Shown here piece after piece: positions 34,713 through 43,335 of a DNA stretch of 64,000 nt. The translations under genes and the position numbers were made by a program. Every line of letters starts with the position of its first letter. Position 1 is the first letter of the stretch. The notes beneath the pieces are model-generated. The model was not told where the DNA came from. It saw only the letters and a list, made by a program, of their open reading frames with translations, and did not search any database. The DNA is from Anaerobacillus isosaccharinicus (GTDB lineage: Bacteria; Bacillota; Bacilli; Bacillales; Anaerobacillaceae): the NCBI RefSeq assembly GCF_001866075.3, contig NZ_CP063356.1, positions 2,346,164 through 2,410,163 of the forward strand. The letters run 5' to 3'.

Positions 34713-35804
34713 TTAGCGTAACTCTCTTAATGGATTGAACCAAGCATCATTAACATGAACAAAGCGCTCATCAGCCCGCTTATTAAATAACCCAATAAAA
34801 TCAGAACCAGCCGGAACAAAAACAGATGTGTTATTGGCTACTTCATCTGAAGTAAGTGCTTCAATAAGTTTAGTAGCTAAGTCATCATTTATATTATCCT
34901 TATTTACAACGATTGGCGCATTTAACACAGGTGTAACAGAGATAAGGGTAAACTCTTCACCTGGAAAATTATTAAAAGGATCATCTGCATTGTCTTTCAC
35001 CATATAAATGGCACCTGGACGGTTTTCTTCTCCTTCAATTAACTCAATATATTGACTTACACAAGCATCGCAAAATGCGGCTACATCAACACGATTAGTA
35101 AGAAGGTTTACTAATGAACCTTGGTGTGAATTTCCATATGCAACTTCACTAAAAAGTTTGTTGCTGCCGCCTTCTAGTAAATCTTCAGCGATAAGATTCT
35201 TCCACTCATCTTTTTGACTAAAATAAGAAACAATGCTATTGGCTGGGACAACAAATCCCGAAGTAGAACTTGTTGACACAAAAGAGAATTTCTTCCCTTT
35301 AATATTTTCAATTGAATAGTCCGAACTATCCTTATAAAGGTCAGCATTTTCTTTTTTTACACCTAACCATCCATAGTAAACAGCATCATCAGCAGTTCCA
35401 GATTGTCCGCTTGGAATGACTAACGGCTGAACAGCGTTGTTGCGAATATTTGCTTCAATATAACCAATCGCTCCCATAAATGCTAAGTCAGCATTTCCAT
35501 TTGCAATTGTTTCGATGGCAATATTGTAATCTGTTGTTGTGCGATGTTGTACTTCTAATCCTGTGGCCGCTGTAATGACATCTCCTAATGCTTCACGTGC
35601 ACCAGCAAGTTCAGAGCCAGATTCGTTAGGATACCAAACAATAGTTAATGGGCCAGTTGGTGCAGTTACTTCACTTTTTGTTTCAGTTTTTTGCTCCGAA
35701 GAAGAAGCATCATTAGAACTTGAGTCAGAATTTGAAGTTGAGTTGCTACAACCTACAAGAAAGATCAAAAAAAGAGCAAACGTTATAATTACAAATTTTT
35801 TCAA
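34713..35804 (-). CDS. phnD: Phosphonate ABC transporter binding lipoprotein
   Basis: This is a PhnD-family binding protein. I use TTG 35804 on the minus strand, served by GAGGGGA. The frame is open further to an ATG at 35858, but that leaves the signal peptide internal. From the TTG the lipobox LVGC gives Cys at residue 19, followed by a Ser/Asn-rich linker. Body motifs are TIVWYPNESGSEL, NADLAFMGAIGYIEA, KKFSFVSTSSTSGFVVP and a Cys pair in FCDACVSQY. It delivers the ligand to PhnE/PhnC. Confidence 0.92.
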   Translation of the reverse strand: MKKFVIITFALFLIFLVGCSNSTSNSDSSSNDASSSEQKTETKSEVTAPTGPLTIVWYPNESGSELAGAREALGDVITAATGLEVQHRTTTDYNIAIETIANGNADLAFMGAIGYIEANIRNNAVQPLVIPSGQSGTADDAVYYGWLGVKKENADLYKDSSDYSIENIKGKKFSFVSTSSTSGFVVPANSIVSYFSQKDEWKNLIAEDLLEGGSNKLFSEVAYGNSHQGSLVNLLTNRVDVAAFCDACVSQYIELIEGEENRPGAIYMVKDNADDPFNNFPGEEFTLISVTPVLNAPIVVNKDNINDDLATKLIEALTSDEVANNTSVFVPAGSDFIGLFNKRADERFVHVNDAWFNPLRELR

Positions 35805-36209
35805 AGTGAAATCCCCTCTCAAATTAGCTGAAATTTTAATTTTGTGAAAATTGTCCAAACTAATATCCTATTATGAATACCCCCTATTGATATTGTCTTC
35901 GTACAGTTGCTATTCTAGCTTTATATTTTTAAGGTAGTATAAAGGTTTTTTAGAATAATTGTAAAAAATGTAAAAAAATAAGACTTATTATTTAGAAAGA
36001 ATAGAAACCTTTACATCAGTTGCATTGCTGTCTTTTCTATAAAACTACTAAGAGAGTTATGTATAGTAGGTATTATTAATGTTAACGAGGATGTTAATTC
36101 TTTAATATAATTTACATATTTTACAATTTATTAATTCTTTCTTTAAAGTAGGTTCAAATGCGATTGCTACTATAGTTCTGAACATTAACTCAAGCATTAG
36201 GAGGAGCAA
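35805..36209. other. Divergent promoter region between phnD and the HAD gene
   Basis: These 405 bp of AT-rich DNA carry no gene. TAAAGGTTT near 35940 and AAACCTTTA near 36005 are inverted copies that could form a large loop. TTTACA-like hexamers occur (TTTACATATTTTACA near 36113), but their 9-base spacing does not fit PhoP boxes. Promoters for both directions must lie here, but I could not fix them. Confidence 0.4.
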
Positions 36210-37007
36210 ATGACAAACTTTAAAGCAATCGTATTAGATTTAGACGGTACACTATTAAATGGTGATGGAAAAATTCTAGCAAAGACGAAATTAGCTTTGC
36301 AAAAGGAAATGGAAAATGGTACAAAAATCATTCTCGCAACCGGGCGACCGGTAAACATGACATTGGAATTTCATAAGGAACTAGGTCTTGAGACACCTAT
36401 GATATGTCTAAATGGTGCAGTCGTTTTTGACCGTTTGAACGGCAAAGTGATTTCTTATGAGGCGTTAAAGAAGCAAGAAATAGCTCATATTTATAAATTG
36501 GTCTCAAATGAAGCTAAATTAGTACTCTTTCATACGGCGCATGCTAATTTTCAAATGAAAAATGAATTGGAGCTGAACGTGGAAGACTATTATCCAATTG
36601 AACCACTTGGCTCTGTTCCAAGTGAAGATGAGCAAATTTTGAAAATTTCAGCATATATGCATGATCGAAAAAGATATGAAGCAATTATGGCGTTAGAAGA
36701 TGATTACCAAATTGCTGAATGGCCAGATAATATTGAAATTACAAAAATGTACATTACTAAATGGCATAGTCTACAATTTGTTTTGGAACAATTAAACATT
36801 AGCTCTAGTGAAACGATTGCCTTTGGTGATGGAGCAAACGATATAGCGATGATAAAAAATGTTGGACTTGGGGTTGCGATGGGGAATGCTATTCCAAAAC
36901 TTATCGAAGTTTGTCATTTCGTGACAACTACTAACGAGGAAGAAGGTATTTACCAATTTCTAAATAAAAACTTAATTGATTCAAAGTTACTTCATAAAGC
37001 AAAATGA
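36210..37007 (+). CDS. HAD-superfamily hydrolase, Cof/YwpJ type
   Basis: This Cof-type HAD phosphatase has 265 residues. Motif I is VLDLDGTLLN (nucleophile Asp10, acid/base Asp12), motif II IILATGRP, and motif IV AFGDGANDIAMIK with VGLGVAMGNA. The C2B cap lies between motifs II and III. Family members dephosphorylate sugar phosphates or flavin precursors, and the specificity is unknown. AGGAGGAGC precedes ATG 36210. The MFS gene begins 19 bases after its stop. Confidence 0.92.
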   Translation: MTNFKAIVLDLDGTLLNGDGKILAKTKLALQKEMENGTKIILATGRPVNMTLEFHKELGLETPMICLNGAVVFDRLNGKVISYEALKKQEIAHIYKLVSNEAKLVLFHTAHANFQMKNELELNVEDYYPIEPLGSVPSEDEQILKISAYMHDRKRYEAIMALEDDYQIAEWPDNIEITKMYITKWHSLQFVLEQLNISSSETIAFGDGANDIAMIKNVGLGVAMGNAIPKLIEVCHFVTTTNEEEGIYQFLNKNLIDSKLLHKAK

Positions 37008-37026
37008 CTATAATGGTACACACTTT

Positions 37027-38265
37027 ATGAAAATAGAGAAAGGAAACGATAAATCATCTCGTCAGATTATAGTTACCGCACTCGTAACAGCTTTATGTTT
37101 AATTGGAGACTCTATGCTATATATCGCGTTGCCGATATATTATAAGGGTGTTGGTTTACAATCATTATGGGAAGTAGGGTTAATCTTATCCTTAAATCGT
37201 TTGGTCAGGATACCTTTAAATCCAATGATCGGATGGTTATATCGAGTTTTGACAATAAGGACAGGGATATTAGTTTCAATCGTTTTGGCTGTCATTACAA
37301 CAGTGGGTTATGGATTTGTTCAAGGATTGGTAGGCTGGATCATCTTACGGGTTTTGTGGGGAATTGCTTGGTCATTTTTAAGATTTGGAGGATTTCTTAC
37401 TGTTATTGAGTGCTCGAACGAATTTAATCGGGGAAAGTTAATGGGTACTTATAACGGTCTTTTACGATTAGGGTTTTTAGTTGGAATGTTAGGTGGAGGC
37501 GTTCTCGTTAGTATATTTGGATTTAATTCGATTGCCATTTTCTTCGGAGTACTAATGCTTATTGGAATTCCGTTAGTCTTACTAACAGTTCCTTCTAAGA
37601 AAGCTGAAGAAAAGCGAGAACCATTAAACGATAGGTTCGTTACAATTTTTACTAGATCCGTGATTGTTGTACTCTGCAGTGGATTACTATTAGCATTTAT
37701 TATTCAAGGAATGTTTACCTCAACGATTAGTTTAGTCATGAGTTATCATTTTGGTGAGCAAATCGATTTATTGGGCTTAACAGTCGGAGTAACTGCCTTG
37801 GCAGGTATTTTGCAAGGGATACGATGGCTTTGGGAACCTATTCTAACAGTAAAAGTTGGAAGTCTCTCTGATGGTGAGAAGGGAAGGGCACCTTTACTAA
37901 TTTTATTTTTAGTTTGTGCAGCAATTCCGCTAATTGTTATCCCAATTTCTACACCTATTTATTTATGGTTGGCTAGTAGTCTCATTTTTATGGCTGCTGG
38001 AACACTCGTTACAACACTCGTTGATACATTGGCAACTGATGTAGCAAAACATAATGCGCACACAAACGCAGTAATCACATATTACACGGTATGTGTAGAT
38101 ATCGGGGCAGCTCTTGGTCCTTTAGTCGTTTACCTTGTAATGAGCATTGAAAATGGGATTTTACTCACTTATTGTTTTGGATCATTCATTTTATTACTGC
38201 TAGCATTGTTTTGGAGTAAGGAAAATACAAATATTTTGGAAAATAAGTTACAAATTCGAAATTAA
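37027..38265 (+). CDS. MFS transporter
   Basis: This major-facilitator protein has 412 residues and about 12 predicted helices. LNRLVRIPLNPMIGWLYR occupies the loop 2-3 position of the family. The frame opens earlier (TTG 36976), inside the HAD gene, but ATG 37027 is the first plausible start, although its ribosome site is poor. An efflux pump for an unknown compound is likely. Co-expression with the HAD phosphatase is suggested by the short spacing. Confidence 0.82.
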   Translation: MKIEKGNDKSSRQIIVTALVTALCLIGDSMLYIALPIYYKGVGLQSLWEVGLILSLNRLVRIPLNPMIGWLYRVLTIRTGILVSIVLAVITTVGYGFVQGLVGWIILRVLWGIAWSFLRFGGFLTVIECSNEFNRGKLMGTYNGLLRLGFLVGMLGGGVLVSIFGFNSIAIFFGVLMLIGIPLVLLTVPSKKAEEKREPLNDRFVTIFTRSVIVVLCSGLLLAFIIQGMFTSTISLVMSYHFGEQIDLLGLTVGVTALAGILQGIRWLWEPILTVKVGSLSDGEKGRAPLLILFLVCAAIPLIVIPISTPIYLWLASSLIFMAAGTLVTTLVDTLATDVAKHNAHTNAVITYYTVCVDIGAALGPLVVYLVMSIENGILLTYCFGSFILLLLALFWSKENTNILENKLQIRN

Positions 38266-38270
38266 ATACC

Positions 38271-38432
38271 ATGGTTAAGAGCAACCCAACTTTTGATAAG
38301 GGTTATGTAGCTAGGAGAGTTGAAAGTCTGGATGAACAAAAATTGCAAGCAAGTCATTTATCAAGCGAATTGATAATTCACATTCAATTGAAGTTAGTAG
38401 CTTTTCTAGAACAACTTATCAAAAAGGCTTAG
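38271..38432 (+). CDS. Small hypothetical protein (54 residues)
   Basis: The frame from ATG 38271 encodes MVKSNPTFDKGYVARRVESL, a middle part and a leucine-rich helical end (HIQLKLVAFLEQLIKKA). There is no clear ribosome site and no family I recognise. It lies 5 bases after the MFS stop, so it could be a real small gene or the tail of a decayed regulator. A terminator follows. Confidence 0.3.
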   Translation: MVKSNPTFDKGYVARRVESLDEQKLQASHLSSELIIHIQLKLVAFLEQLIKKA

Positions 38433-38470
38433 TGCTAGGAACTTTATTAACTTAACTCTATAAATTTCAC

Positions 38471-38507
38471 AAAGGAGTGCTGTCCATTAAAGGAAGCACT
38501 CCTTTTA
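38471..38507. terminator. Bidirectional terminator hairpin
   Basis: AAAGGAGTGCT pairs with AGCACTCCTTT around a 13-base loop, with A-run and T-run on the two sides. It separates the MFS region (+) from the convergent coiled-coil gene (-). Confidence 0.75.
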
Positions 38508-38572
38508 AATTTTTTGGACTAAAACATCAAGTAGGTATAAAGCGTGGGGGTTTCTGTAGGTTTGGGGTTCAC

Positions 38573-38977
38573 TTAACTTAATTGTCTTTTGATGTTCCCA
38601 AGTTCTCTTTCGTTTCGTACTGCTTTTTCCCAAATGAAGTCCTGGTCATTTTCAAGCGTTTTAAACTGATTCATAATTGCCTCGTGTCGTTCTTCACTTT
38701 TTGCTTTAAAATCACGAGCATCTGCTTTGATTTCTTGTATATCGGTTTTAATACCCTGCACATCAGATTGCAGACCTTGAATATCAGATTTCATTCCTTG
38801 CACATCAGATTGCAGACCTTGAATATCAGATTTCATCCCTTGAATATCAGATTTCATCCCTTGGATATCAGATTTCATTCCTTGGATATCAGATTTCATC
38901 CCTTGGATATCAGTTTGCATATTGCCGACAATTTTAATTAATTGAGTTAACATATTTTCTATTTTTTCATTGTTCAT
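38573..38977 (-). CDS. Heptad-repeat coiled-coil protein
   Basis: This protein has 134 residues. Between about residues 19 and 85 it repeats a seven-residue unit of the form DIQGMKS, alternating with GLQSDVQ, encoded by a 21-bp tandem DNA repeat (about 38740-38930). The a/d positions are Ile/Val and Met/Leu, so a long parallel coiled coil is predicted. The end is charged (ERHEAIMNQFKTLENDQDF). There is no signal or membrane segment. AGGAGGTGA precedes the ATG. Similar short repeat coils are common in Bacillus and of unknown role. Repeat number is prone to change by slippage. Confidence 0.75.
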   Translation of the reverse strand: MNNEKIENMLTQLIKIVGNMQTDIQGMKSDIQGMKSDIQGMKSDIQGMKSDIQGLQSDVQGMKSDIQGLQSDVQGIKTDIQEIKADARDFKAKSEERHEAIMNQFKTLENDQDFIWEKAVRNERELGNIKRQLS

Positions 38978-39069
38978 TTCTATTCACCTCCTTCTGAATA
39001 TAGTATACAAGATGAGTAGTTGCTTGTCATCGCAAAATTTAGCTACCCAACACATAGAAAGCTAGTCCA

Positions 39070-39249
39070 TCACGAACTAGCTTTTTGCGTCTTCATATGT
39101 TTGCTCTCACTAGGCTTTTGCAGCGAATGGGCCAGACTCTTAATCGAATCGTTTAATGTGTCTAGCTTTACCTCTATACGATGCAGCAAGTAAAGGGTAA
39201 TCATCACCGGAAAACCATATTCGCTAATGAGCGGGATCCACAACTCCAT
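39070..39249 (-). CDS. yvrJ: YvrJ-family small membrane protein
   Basis: From the ATG at 39249, preceded by AAAGGAGGGTG, the product is 59 residues: MELWIPLISEYGFPVMITLY, then LLHRIEVKLDTLNDSIKSL and a polar tail. This single membrane segment with the LLHRIE-KLD pattern is the YvrJ family. A longer frame starts at 39315, but its extra 22 codons cover the ribosome site. It is the third gene of a DUF1659-DUF2922-YvrJ set transcribed from the promoter at 39812-39844. The function is unknown. Confidence 0.8.
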   Translation of the reverse strand: MELWIPLISEYGFPVMITLYLLHRIEVKLDTLNDSIKSLAHSLQKPSESKHMKTQKASS

Positions 39250-39321
39250 TTCACGCCACCCTCCTTTCGAAAAATTCATACTAACAAAGGGGGAGAAGTT
39301 CCCTTCGTCCCCCAAACTAAA

Positions 39322-39546
39322 TTAATTTACTGGAATTTCAATTGGTTCAACATTGCGCTCAACGATACGCGCAGCCGCCTTGCCCACCAATAAACCTCCG
39401 CCTGAAACGAATGCTTGTTGGGCGATCACCTGATCCATCACTAACGATACTTTTTCTGTATCGACTGGCTCAATTGGGTCATCTAATGAAATCGTTACGT
39501 TTCTACCAATCTCATTTTTAAAAATTAATTCGATTTTCTTCGCCAT
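39322..39546 (-). CDS. DUF2922 protein
   Basis: This small beta-rich protein of 74 residues begins MAKKIELIFKNEIGRNVTIS and has VDTEKVSLVMDQVIAQQAF and VERNVEPIEIPVN, the DUF2922 pattern. GGAGGTGAACAAT precedes the ATG. It lies between the DUF1659 and YvrJ genes. A decayed second copy of its first 37 codons is at 45788-45899. The function is unknown. Confidence 0.82.
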   Translation of the reverse strand: MAKKIELIFKNEIGRNVTISLDDPIEPVDTEKVSLVMDQVIAQQAFVSGGGLLVGKAAARIVERNVEPIEIPVN

Positions 39547-39583
39547 TATTGTTCACCTCCCGTCCAACTGAATTTAAACGCTC

Positions 39584-39790
39584 TTAAAATACGTTGTACA
39601 TATTTGTTCTTGTGACGCTTTCTAACGTGTGCATCTGCAATGTTACTAATGCTTGGGCTGCTTGGAGTAGTTGTTCTTCTGTCGCTAAATTGTTAACGTT
39701 TGAGAAGTTCTTTGTTTTAAAAACTTCCTGACCGTCCTGGTCAAAGCCCGCATGCACCGTAATTGTTAACCGTGATTTTAAAATGTTCAT
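39584..39790 (-). CDS. DUF1659 protein
   Basis: This protein of 68 residues begins MNILKSRLTITVHAGFDQDG and continues KTKNFSNVNNLATEEQLLQAA, a typical DUF1659. GGGGGTGAG precedes the ATG. It is the first gene of the three-gene set and lies about 20 bases downstream of the predicted special promoter. In the decayed locus at 45788-45942 this gene has been deleted and the promoter sits directly on the DUF2922 remnant. Confidence 0.82.
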   Translation of the reverse strand: MNILKSRLTITVHAGFDQDGQEVFKTKNFSNVNNLATEEQLLQAAQALVTLQMHTLESVTRTNMYNVF

Positions 39791-39811
39791 CTAGTCTCAC
39801 CCCCTTCACTT

Positions 39812-39844
39812 TATAAATACAATCTTTTTTGAAAAAGGGTGGGG
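39812..39844 (-). promoter_or_regulatory. Special sigma-type promoter P1 (DUF1659 operon)
   Basis: Read on the minus strand: CCCCACCC, 14 bases, TTGTATTTATA, then AAGTGAAGGGGG and the ATG. The same two boxes at identical spacing precede the gene at 46725 and the DUF2922 remnant. It does not match the vegetative consensus at -35. Recognition by the sigma-like factor encoded at 45971-46486 is inferred. Confidence 0.65.
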
Positions 39845-39873
39845 TGGTTTCAAAAAATAATATTTGAATATAC

Positions 39874-39963
39874 TTAAACTTCCCTGAAGAAATAGAGACA
39901 ATGAATCGCTTGGCGAAGGTTCCATATGAGGATGTTGAGGAAGATCAACTAATACAAAAATAA
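39874..39963 (+). pseudogene. Unidentified C-terminal remnant
   Basis: A 29-codon open stretch reads FPEEIETMNRLAKVP and ends DVEEDQLIQK before TAA. It looks protein-like and acidic but has no start or ribosome site, and I do not recognise it. It is probably debris. Confidence 0.25.
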
Positions 39964-40082
39964 TTTGCTACACATTCATTCATGTATTTAAAAACCAGAG
40001 ATACACCACCGAGAATGAAAATAAGTATTTTCATGGAAGTCCAACGATACTAGTAATAGAAAAGCTAGTCGCCGTTGAGTAG

Positions 40083-40116
40083 AAAAGGGTAGATAGTCAA
40101 GCTATCTACCCTTTTT
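40083..40116. terminator. Strong bidirectional terminator
   Basis: AAAAGGGTAGATAG (40083-40096) pairs over 14 bp with CTATCTACCCTTTT (40102-40115), loop TCAAG. It ends the natAB message on the minus strand and works from the other side too. Confidence 0.85.
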
Positions 40117-40255
40117 AACGTTCTTCTTTATTGCTAAATGGTTTCTTTCTTCCGGTCTTTGGATTCGAATGGTTAGTAAAATTCACGCGGAGGTCATCTA
40201 GATGGAAAGACTTTGGCTTTGAACGTAGTTGAATGATCTTCTCCAAACCTTCCAC
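40115..40255 (-). CDS. Small basic hypothetical protein after natB
   Basis: In the same frame as natB and 15 bases after its stop, a GTG opens a 46-codon frame: VEGLEKIIQLRSKPKSFHLD, a middle part, and NPKTGRKKPFSNKEER. It looks like genuine protein and ends exactly at the terminator. There is no clear ribosome site. It could be a small gene or the tail of a decayed one joined to natB. No family recognised. Confidence 0.35.
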   Translation of the reverse strand: MEGLEKIIQLRSKPKSFHLDDLRVNFTNHSNPKTGRKKPFSNKEER

Positions 40256-40270
40256 TCGACTATCTTTAGC

Positions 40271-41497
40271 TTATGCACGTAACCACTTCACAATTTCTTT
40301 TAGAGAAGCATTCTTGCCATACATCAATATTCCAACTTTAAATATCTTACCGGCTAGTTTCATAAATAACCAAGCACTAATAGCTAAAATAGCTAAAGCA
40401 ATTATAATTTCAACCCAAGGCCATTCTTCCAATAAGGAAAGGCGAAGAATGAGCACTCCTGGTGTTGTGAATGGGATATAGGTGCCGATTTGTGCCATAA
40501 GTCCACTGGGGTCACTAAATACTGGCCCAATAAATATAAATGGAGCAAATGGTAGCATCATAATTAGACCTTGGAAGTTACCAGCGGTACTAATGTCTGA
40601 CATCGTAGCACCGACTCCTACAAATAGTGCAGCAAAGAGTAAATATCCTAACAGAGCTATAAGTATTAGTATCACTAGTTCTGGAACAAATAAATACTCG
40701 ATGAATGGAATATCGATTTTCCAACTAAGAACTGGGAGTACTAAAACAATAGAAACGAAAGTCTGAATAATTCCTAAAGCAAAATATCCAATTATTTTTC
40801 CTTGCATTAATTCTGAGGGTGTTAATGATGATAGGATAATTTCAGCGATTTTATTTTTCTTTTCATCAGATGCGCTTTGAAAAATCGCCATTCCAGTAAA
40901 AACTATTGAAAGCATAATGAATCCAGCAAAGGCCCCAGGTACCATCCGTTCTAGTTCTTTTGCTGTCATGCCACCACTAGACTCTTTAGATGAGGTTTCT
41001 TCAGTTGCTGGCTCGATGAAAGTAATACCTTTAGTAATTATTGCTAGTTCATCTGTAGACAAACCCAATTGTTCCATTTGCACAGCTTGGATTGGTGTTG
41101 CTAATAGTTGAACTTGATTAATAAAAAGGGAATCTATTTCATCACTCATATAAACAGGAACTACTCCTTCATTGAGTGCTCGCTCATCTATGAATAGATA
41201 TGCCATATCTTCGCTTTCTTTTAATTCGTTTTCGACATCTGACTCTTTCATATCTGATGGTTCTAAAACCCAATTAAACTCACTTTGGTCAACTATTGCC
41301 TCTAACTCTGTATAAATATATAACTGATCATTAACCATTACTTTCGTTGGTGTTGCTTCTTTATCGTTACTAAAAAGACTGGGTACTACCATAAATAATA
41401 TAAAAATCAGGGGTGTTATAAATAGGCTAATTAGAAATGACTTATTCTTAATATTACGTTTAATTTCCCACTTCGCTACTTTCAGGGTGTTACGCAT
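40271..41497 (-). CDS. natB: ABC-2 type exporter permease (NatB-like)
   Basis: This protein has 408 residues. One N-terminal helix (about 20-38), a large extracellular domain to about 180, then five or six helices with EKKNKIAEIILSSLTPSELMQGKIIG, the hallmark cytoplasmic loop of the NatB/YhaP group. ATG 41497 follows AGGTGA and overlaps natA. With NatA it forms an ATP-driven exporter. Sodium extrusion is known for B. subtilis NatAB but not shown here. Confidence 0.85.
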   Translation of the reverse strand: MRNTLKVAKWEIKRNIKNKSFLISLFITPLIFILFMVVPSLFSNDKEATPTKVMVNDQLYIYTELEAIVDQSEFNWVLEPSDMKESDVENELKESEDMAYLFIDERALNEGVVPVYMSDEIDSLFINQVQLLATPIQAVQMEQLGLSTDELAIITKGITFIEPATEETSSKESSGGMTAKELERMVPGAFAGFIMLSIVFTGMAIFQSASDEKKNKIAEIILSSLTPSELMQGKIIGYFALGIIQTFVSIVLVLPVLSWKIDIPFIEYLFVPELVILILIALLGYLLFAALFVGVGATMSDISTAGNFQGLIMMLPFAPFIFIGPVFSDPSGLMAQIGTYIPFTTPGVLILRLSLLEEWPWVEIIIALAILAISAWLFMKLAGKIFKVGILMYGKNASLKEIVKWLRA

Positions 41498-42416
41498 TTG
41501 ATTCACCTACTTTCTTCATTCCACTTTTACCTGTCGCGATATCAATGAAGATTTCATGTAAGGTAACTCGATCAATGTTTAATTCATTTATAATTAATTG
41601 TTCAGGTAGATGTTTTATCCATGTGGCTGGATTCACATTATTGTTTAAGTATAAAATCGATGTATTCCCATCTTGTTCCACTCGCTGTACTTCTGGGAGT
41701 CGCTCTAGGGTGCTTTTTTCATTTTTTCCTCGGATGGTACATTTGAAATTGGCATATTCCGTTTTAACTTCATCCATCGTTCCATAGATAACTTTTTGCC
41801 CTTTGTTTATCATAAATAAGCGATCTGCTAGCTCCTCTACTAAATTCATTTGATGAGAGGATAATAGAATAGCGGTCCCTTTTTCGGCTAATTTACGAAT
41901 TTCCTCTTTGAAGATATCTTGACTAACTGGATCAAGACCCGAGAATGGCTCATCCAGAATAAGGAATTCAGGTTCATGGATAATTGAAGCTATAAACTGT
42001 ACTTTTTGTCCCATCCCTTTTGAAAGCTCTTCAACGGGTACATTTTCTTTTCCTTCTAAGTCAAATTTTTCCAGGTAATCTAGTGCTCGTTCTTTTGCTT
42101 TCTTAAGTGGATAATCTTTGAGTTCTGCAAGGTACAATAAAACGTCCATTATTTTTACATTCTTGTATAATCCACGCTCTTCAGGCAGGTAGCCAATTTT
42201 GTTACGTGGGATATCAAGGTAGTTGTGAAATGTAATTGAACCCTCATCCGGATACATAATCCCCATAATATTACGTATTGTAGTTGACTTCCCAGCACCA
42301 TTAGGGCCTAGTATGGCCATGATTTCCCCTTTCCTAACTTCAAAGGAAATATTTCGAAGAACTCTTGTTTCTTTAAATGACTTGCCCAAATTTTCTATGG
42401 TTAACATTGTTTCCAT
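41490..42416 (-). CDS. natA: ABC exporter ATPase (NatA-like)
   Basis: This ATPase has 308 residues. Walker A is GPNGAGKSTT, the Q-loop area IGYLPEERGLY is typical of NatA/YhaQ, the signature is LSKGMGQKV in place of LSGGQ, and Walker B is FLILDEP followed by SGLDPVSQD. The C-terminal 80 residues form the DUF4162 domain. Starts are ambiguous: TTG 42428, ATG 42416 (used) or ATG 42407. The last gives the most typical N-terminus MLTIENLGKSF. The natB start lies inside its 3' end. Confidence 0.88.
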   Translation of the reverse strand: METMLTIENLGKSFKETRVLRNISFEVRKGEIMAILGPNGAGKSTTIRNIMGIMYPDEGSITFHNYLDIPRNKIGYLPEERGLYKNVKIMDVLLYLAELKDYPLKKAKERALDYLEKFDLEGKENVPVEELSKGMGQKVQFIASIIHEPEFLILDEPFSGLDPVSQDIFKEEIRKLAEKGTAILLSSHQMNLVEELADRLFMINKGQKVIYGTMDEVKTEYANFKCTIRGKNEKSTLERLPEVQRVEQDGNTSILYLNNNVNPATWIKHLPEQLIINELNIDRVTLHEIFIDIATGKSGMKKVGESNA

Positions 42417-42540
42417 CCAAACACTCAACCTTTCTAATTCTTTAGTTGAAGGTACAATCTACTTCATTTACGTTATAGTGGGAAGAAGGTTTCAGTAATG
42501 AGATATAAAAGTTTGACAATTTCTGTTGAACTTTTAACTT

Positions 42541-42561
42541 CGTAGTAGACTTTATACTACG
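42541..42561. promoter_or_regulatory. Operator-like dyad upstream of the ArsR-like/MFS pair
   Basis: CGTAGTA-GACTTTA-TACTACG is a perfect 7-bp inverted repeat overlapping a TATACT hexamer. It lies about 130 bases after the natA start and 275 bases before the regulator at 42835. Binding by that regulator is plausible but unproven. The remaining spacer to 42834 shows no gene. Confidence 0.4.
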
Positions 42562-42834
42562 CAATAAAGTTTTACATAAATGTGGGAAATATGGACAATA
42601 ATTAGCCATCTTCTGGTATGATTTTTTAGTATGAAGATATGCATTATTGTGAAGTTATTCACTTAAATTATCGCAGAATAATGCAAAAAGAAATTGCCTT
42701 ATCTGAAGGTAGTTGACTACCAATTTTCAAGGAATATTATCCAAATAAATGTAGACATATTTTATTTGAAGTGATAATCTATTTTTACAGATTAATGATC
42801 TAAAAAAACAGATCGATATTAGGGAGACCATAAT

Positions 42835-43335
42835 ATGAACAATAAACCGTTAAATGTATCAGTTGAACAAGCAAAACTACTTGGAAATGCGCTTCGAATT
42901 AAAATTATTAGTAAGTTATTAGATGAACCCAGAACAGCAAAACAGGTTGCTGACTTATTGGGGGAATCTGGAGGAAATGTACATTATCATATGAAGAAGC
43001 TTTACGAAGGAGATCTAATTGAACTTGTGGAAGAAAAACAATTTGGTGGAGTAATGGAGAAATATTACAAGTCAAAATCTAAATGGTTTAATTCTTTTGG
43101 AGCAGAACCGATTGATCCTGTTTTAAAAGACGATTTTATCTCTAATGATTCAACGGCACTTAGTATACGATTAAACCTTACTCGAGACCAACAAGATCAA
43201 ATAAAAGAGGAATTTAGGTTATTTCTTGAAGATTGGGTGAAAAAAACATCCGTCAACGAAACTGTAGGGGCTCAAGAATATAGTATCGGTGTTAAAATAA
43301 ATTCCACGATTCCAAAGATGGAGGAGGGGGAATGA
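42835..43335 (+). CDS. ArsR-like winged-helix regulator (HTH_20)
   Basis: This regulator has 166 residues. Its N-terminal winged helix reads QAKLLGNALRIKIISKLL, then EPRTAKQVADLLGESGGNVHYHMKKLYEGDLIE, the HTH_20/ArsR pattern. There are no Cys or His clusters for metal binding, so the signal is not arsenic-like. The C-terminal half is helical and charged. AGGGAGACC precedes the ATG. Its stop overlaps the MFS start by four bases (ATGA), so it probably controls that pump. Confidence 0.88.
   Translation: MNNKPLNVSVEQAKLLGNALRIKIISKLLDEPRTAKQVADLLGESGGNVHYHMKKLYEGDLIELVEEKQFGGVMEKYYKSKSKWFNSFGAEPIDPVLKDDFISNDSTALSIRLNLTRDQQDQIKEEFRLFLEDWVKKTSVNETVGAQEYSIGVKINSTIPKMEEGE

Noticed and set aside
36110-36130. 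TTTACA repeats that could be PhoP boxes upstream of phn
   Set aside because: The hexamers are 9 bases apart, not about 11, and they lie far from phnD on a very AT-rich stretch where such hexamers are expected by chance.
38740-38930. Tandem short repeats resembling an array
   Set aside because: The repeats are contiguous 21-bp units without spacers and encode the heptads of a coiled-coil protein, so this is not a CRISPR array.
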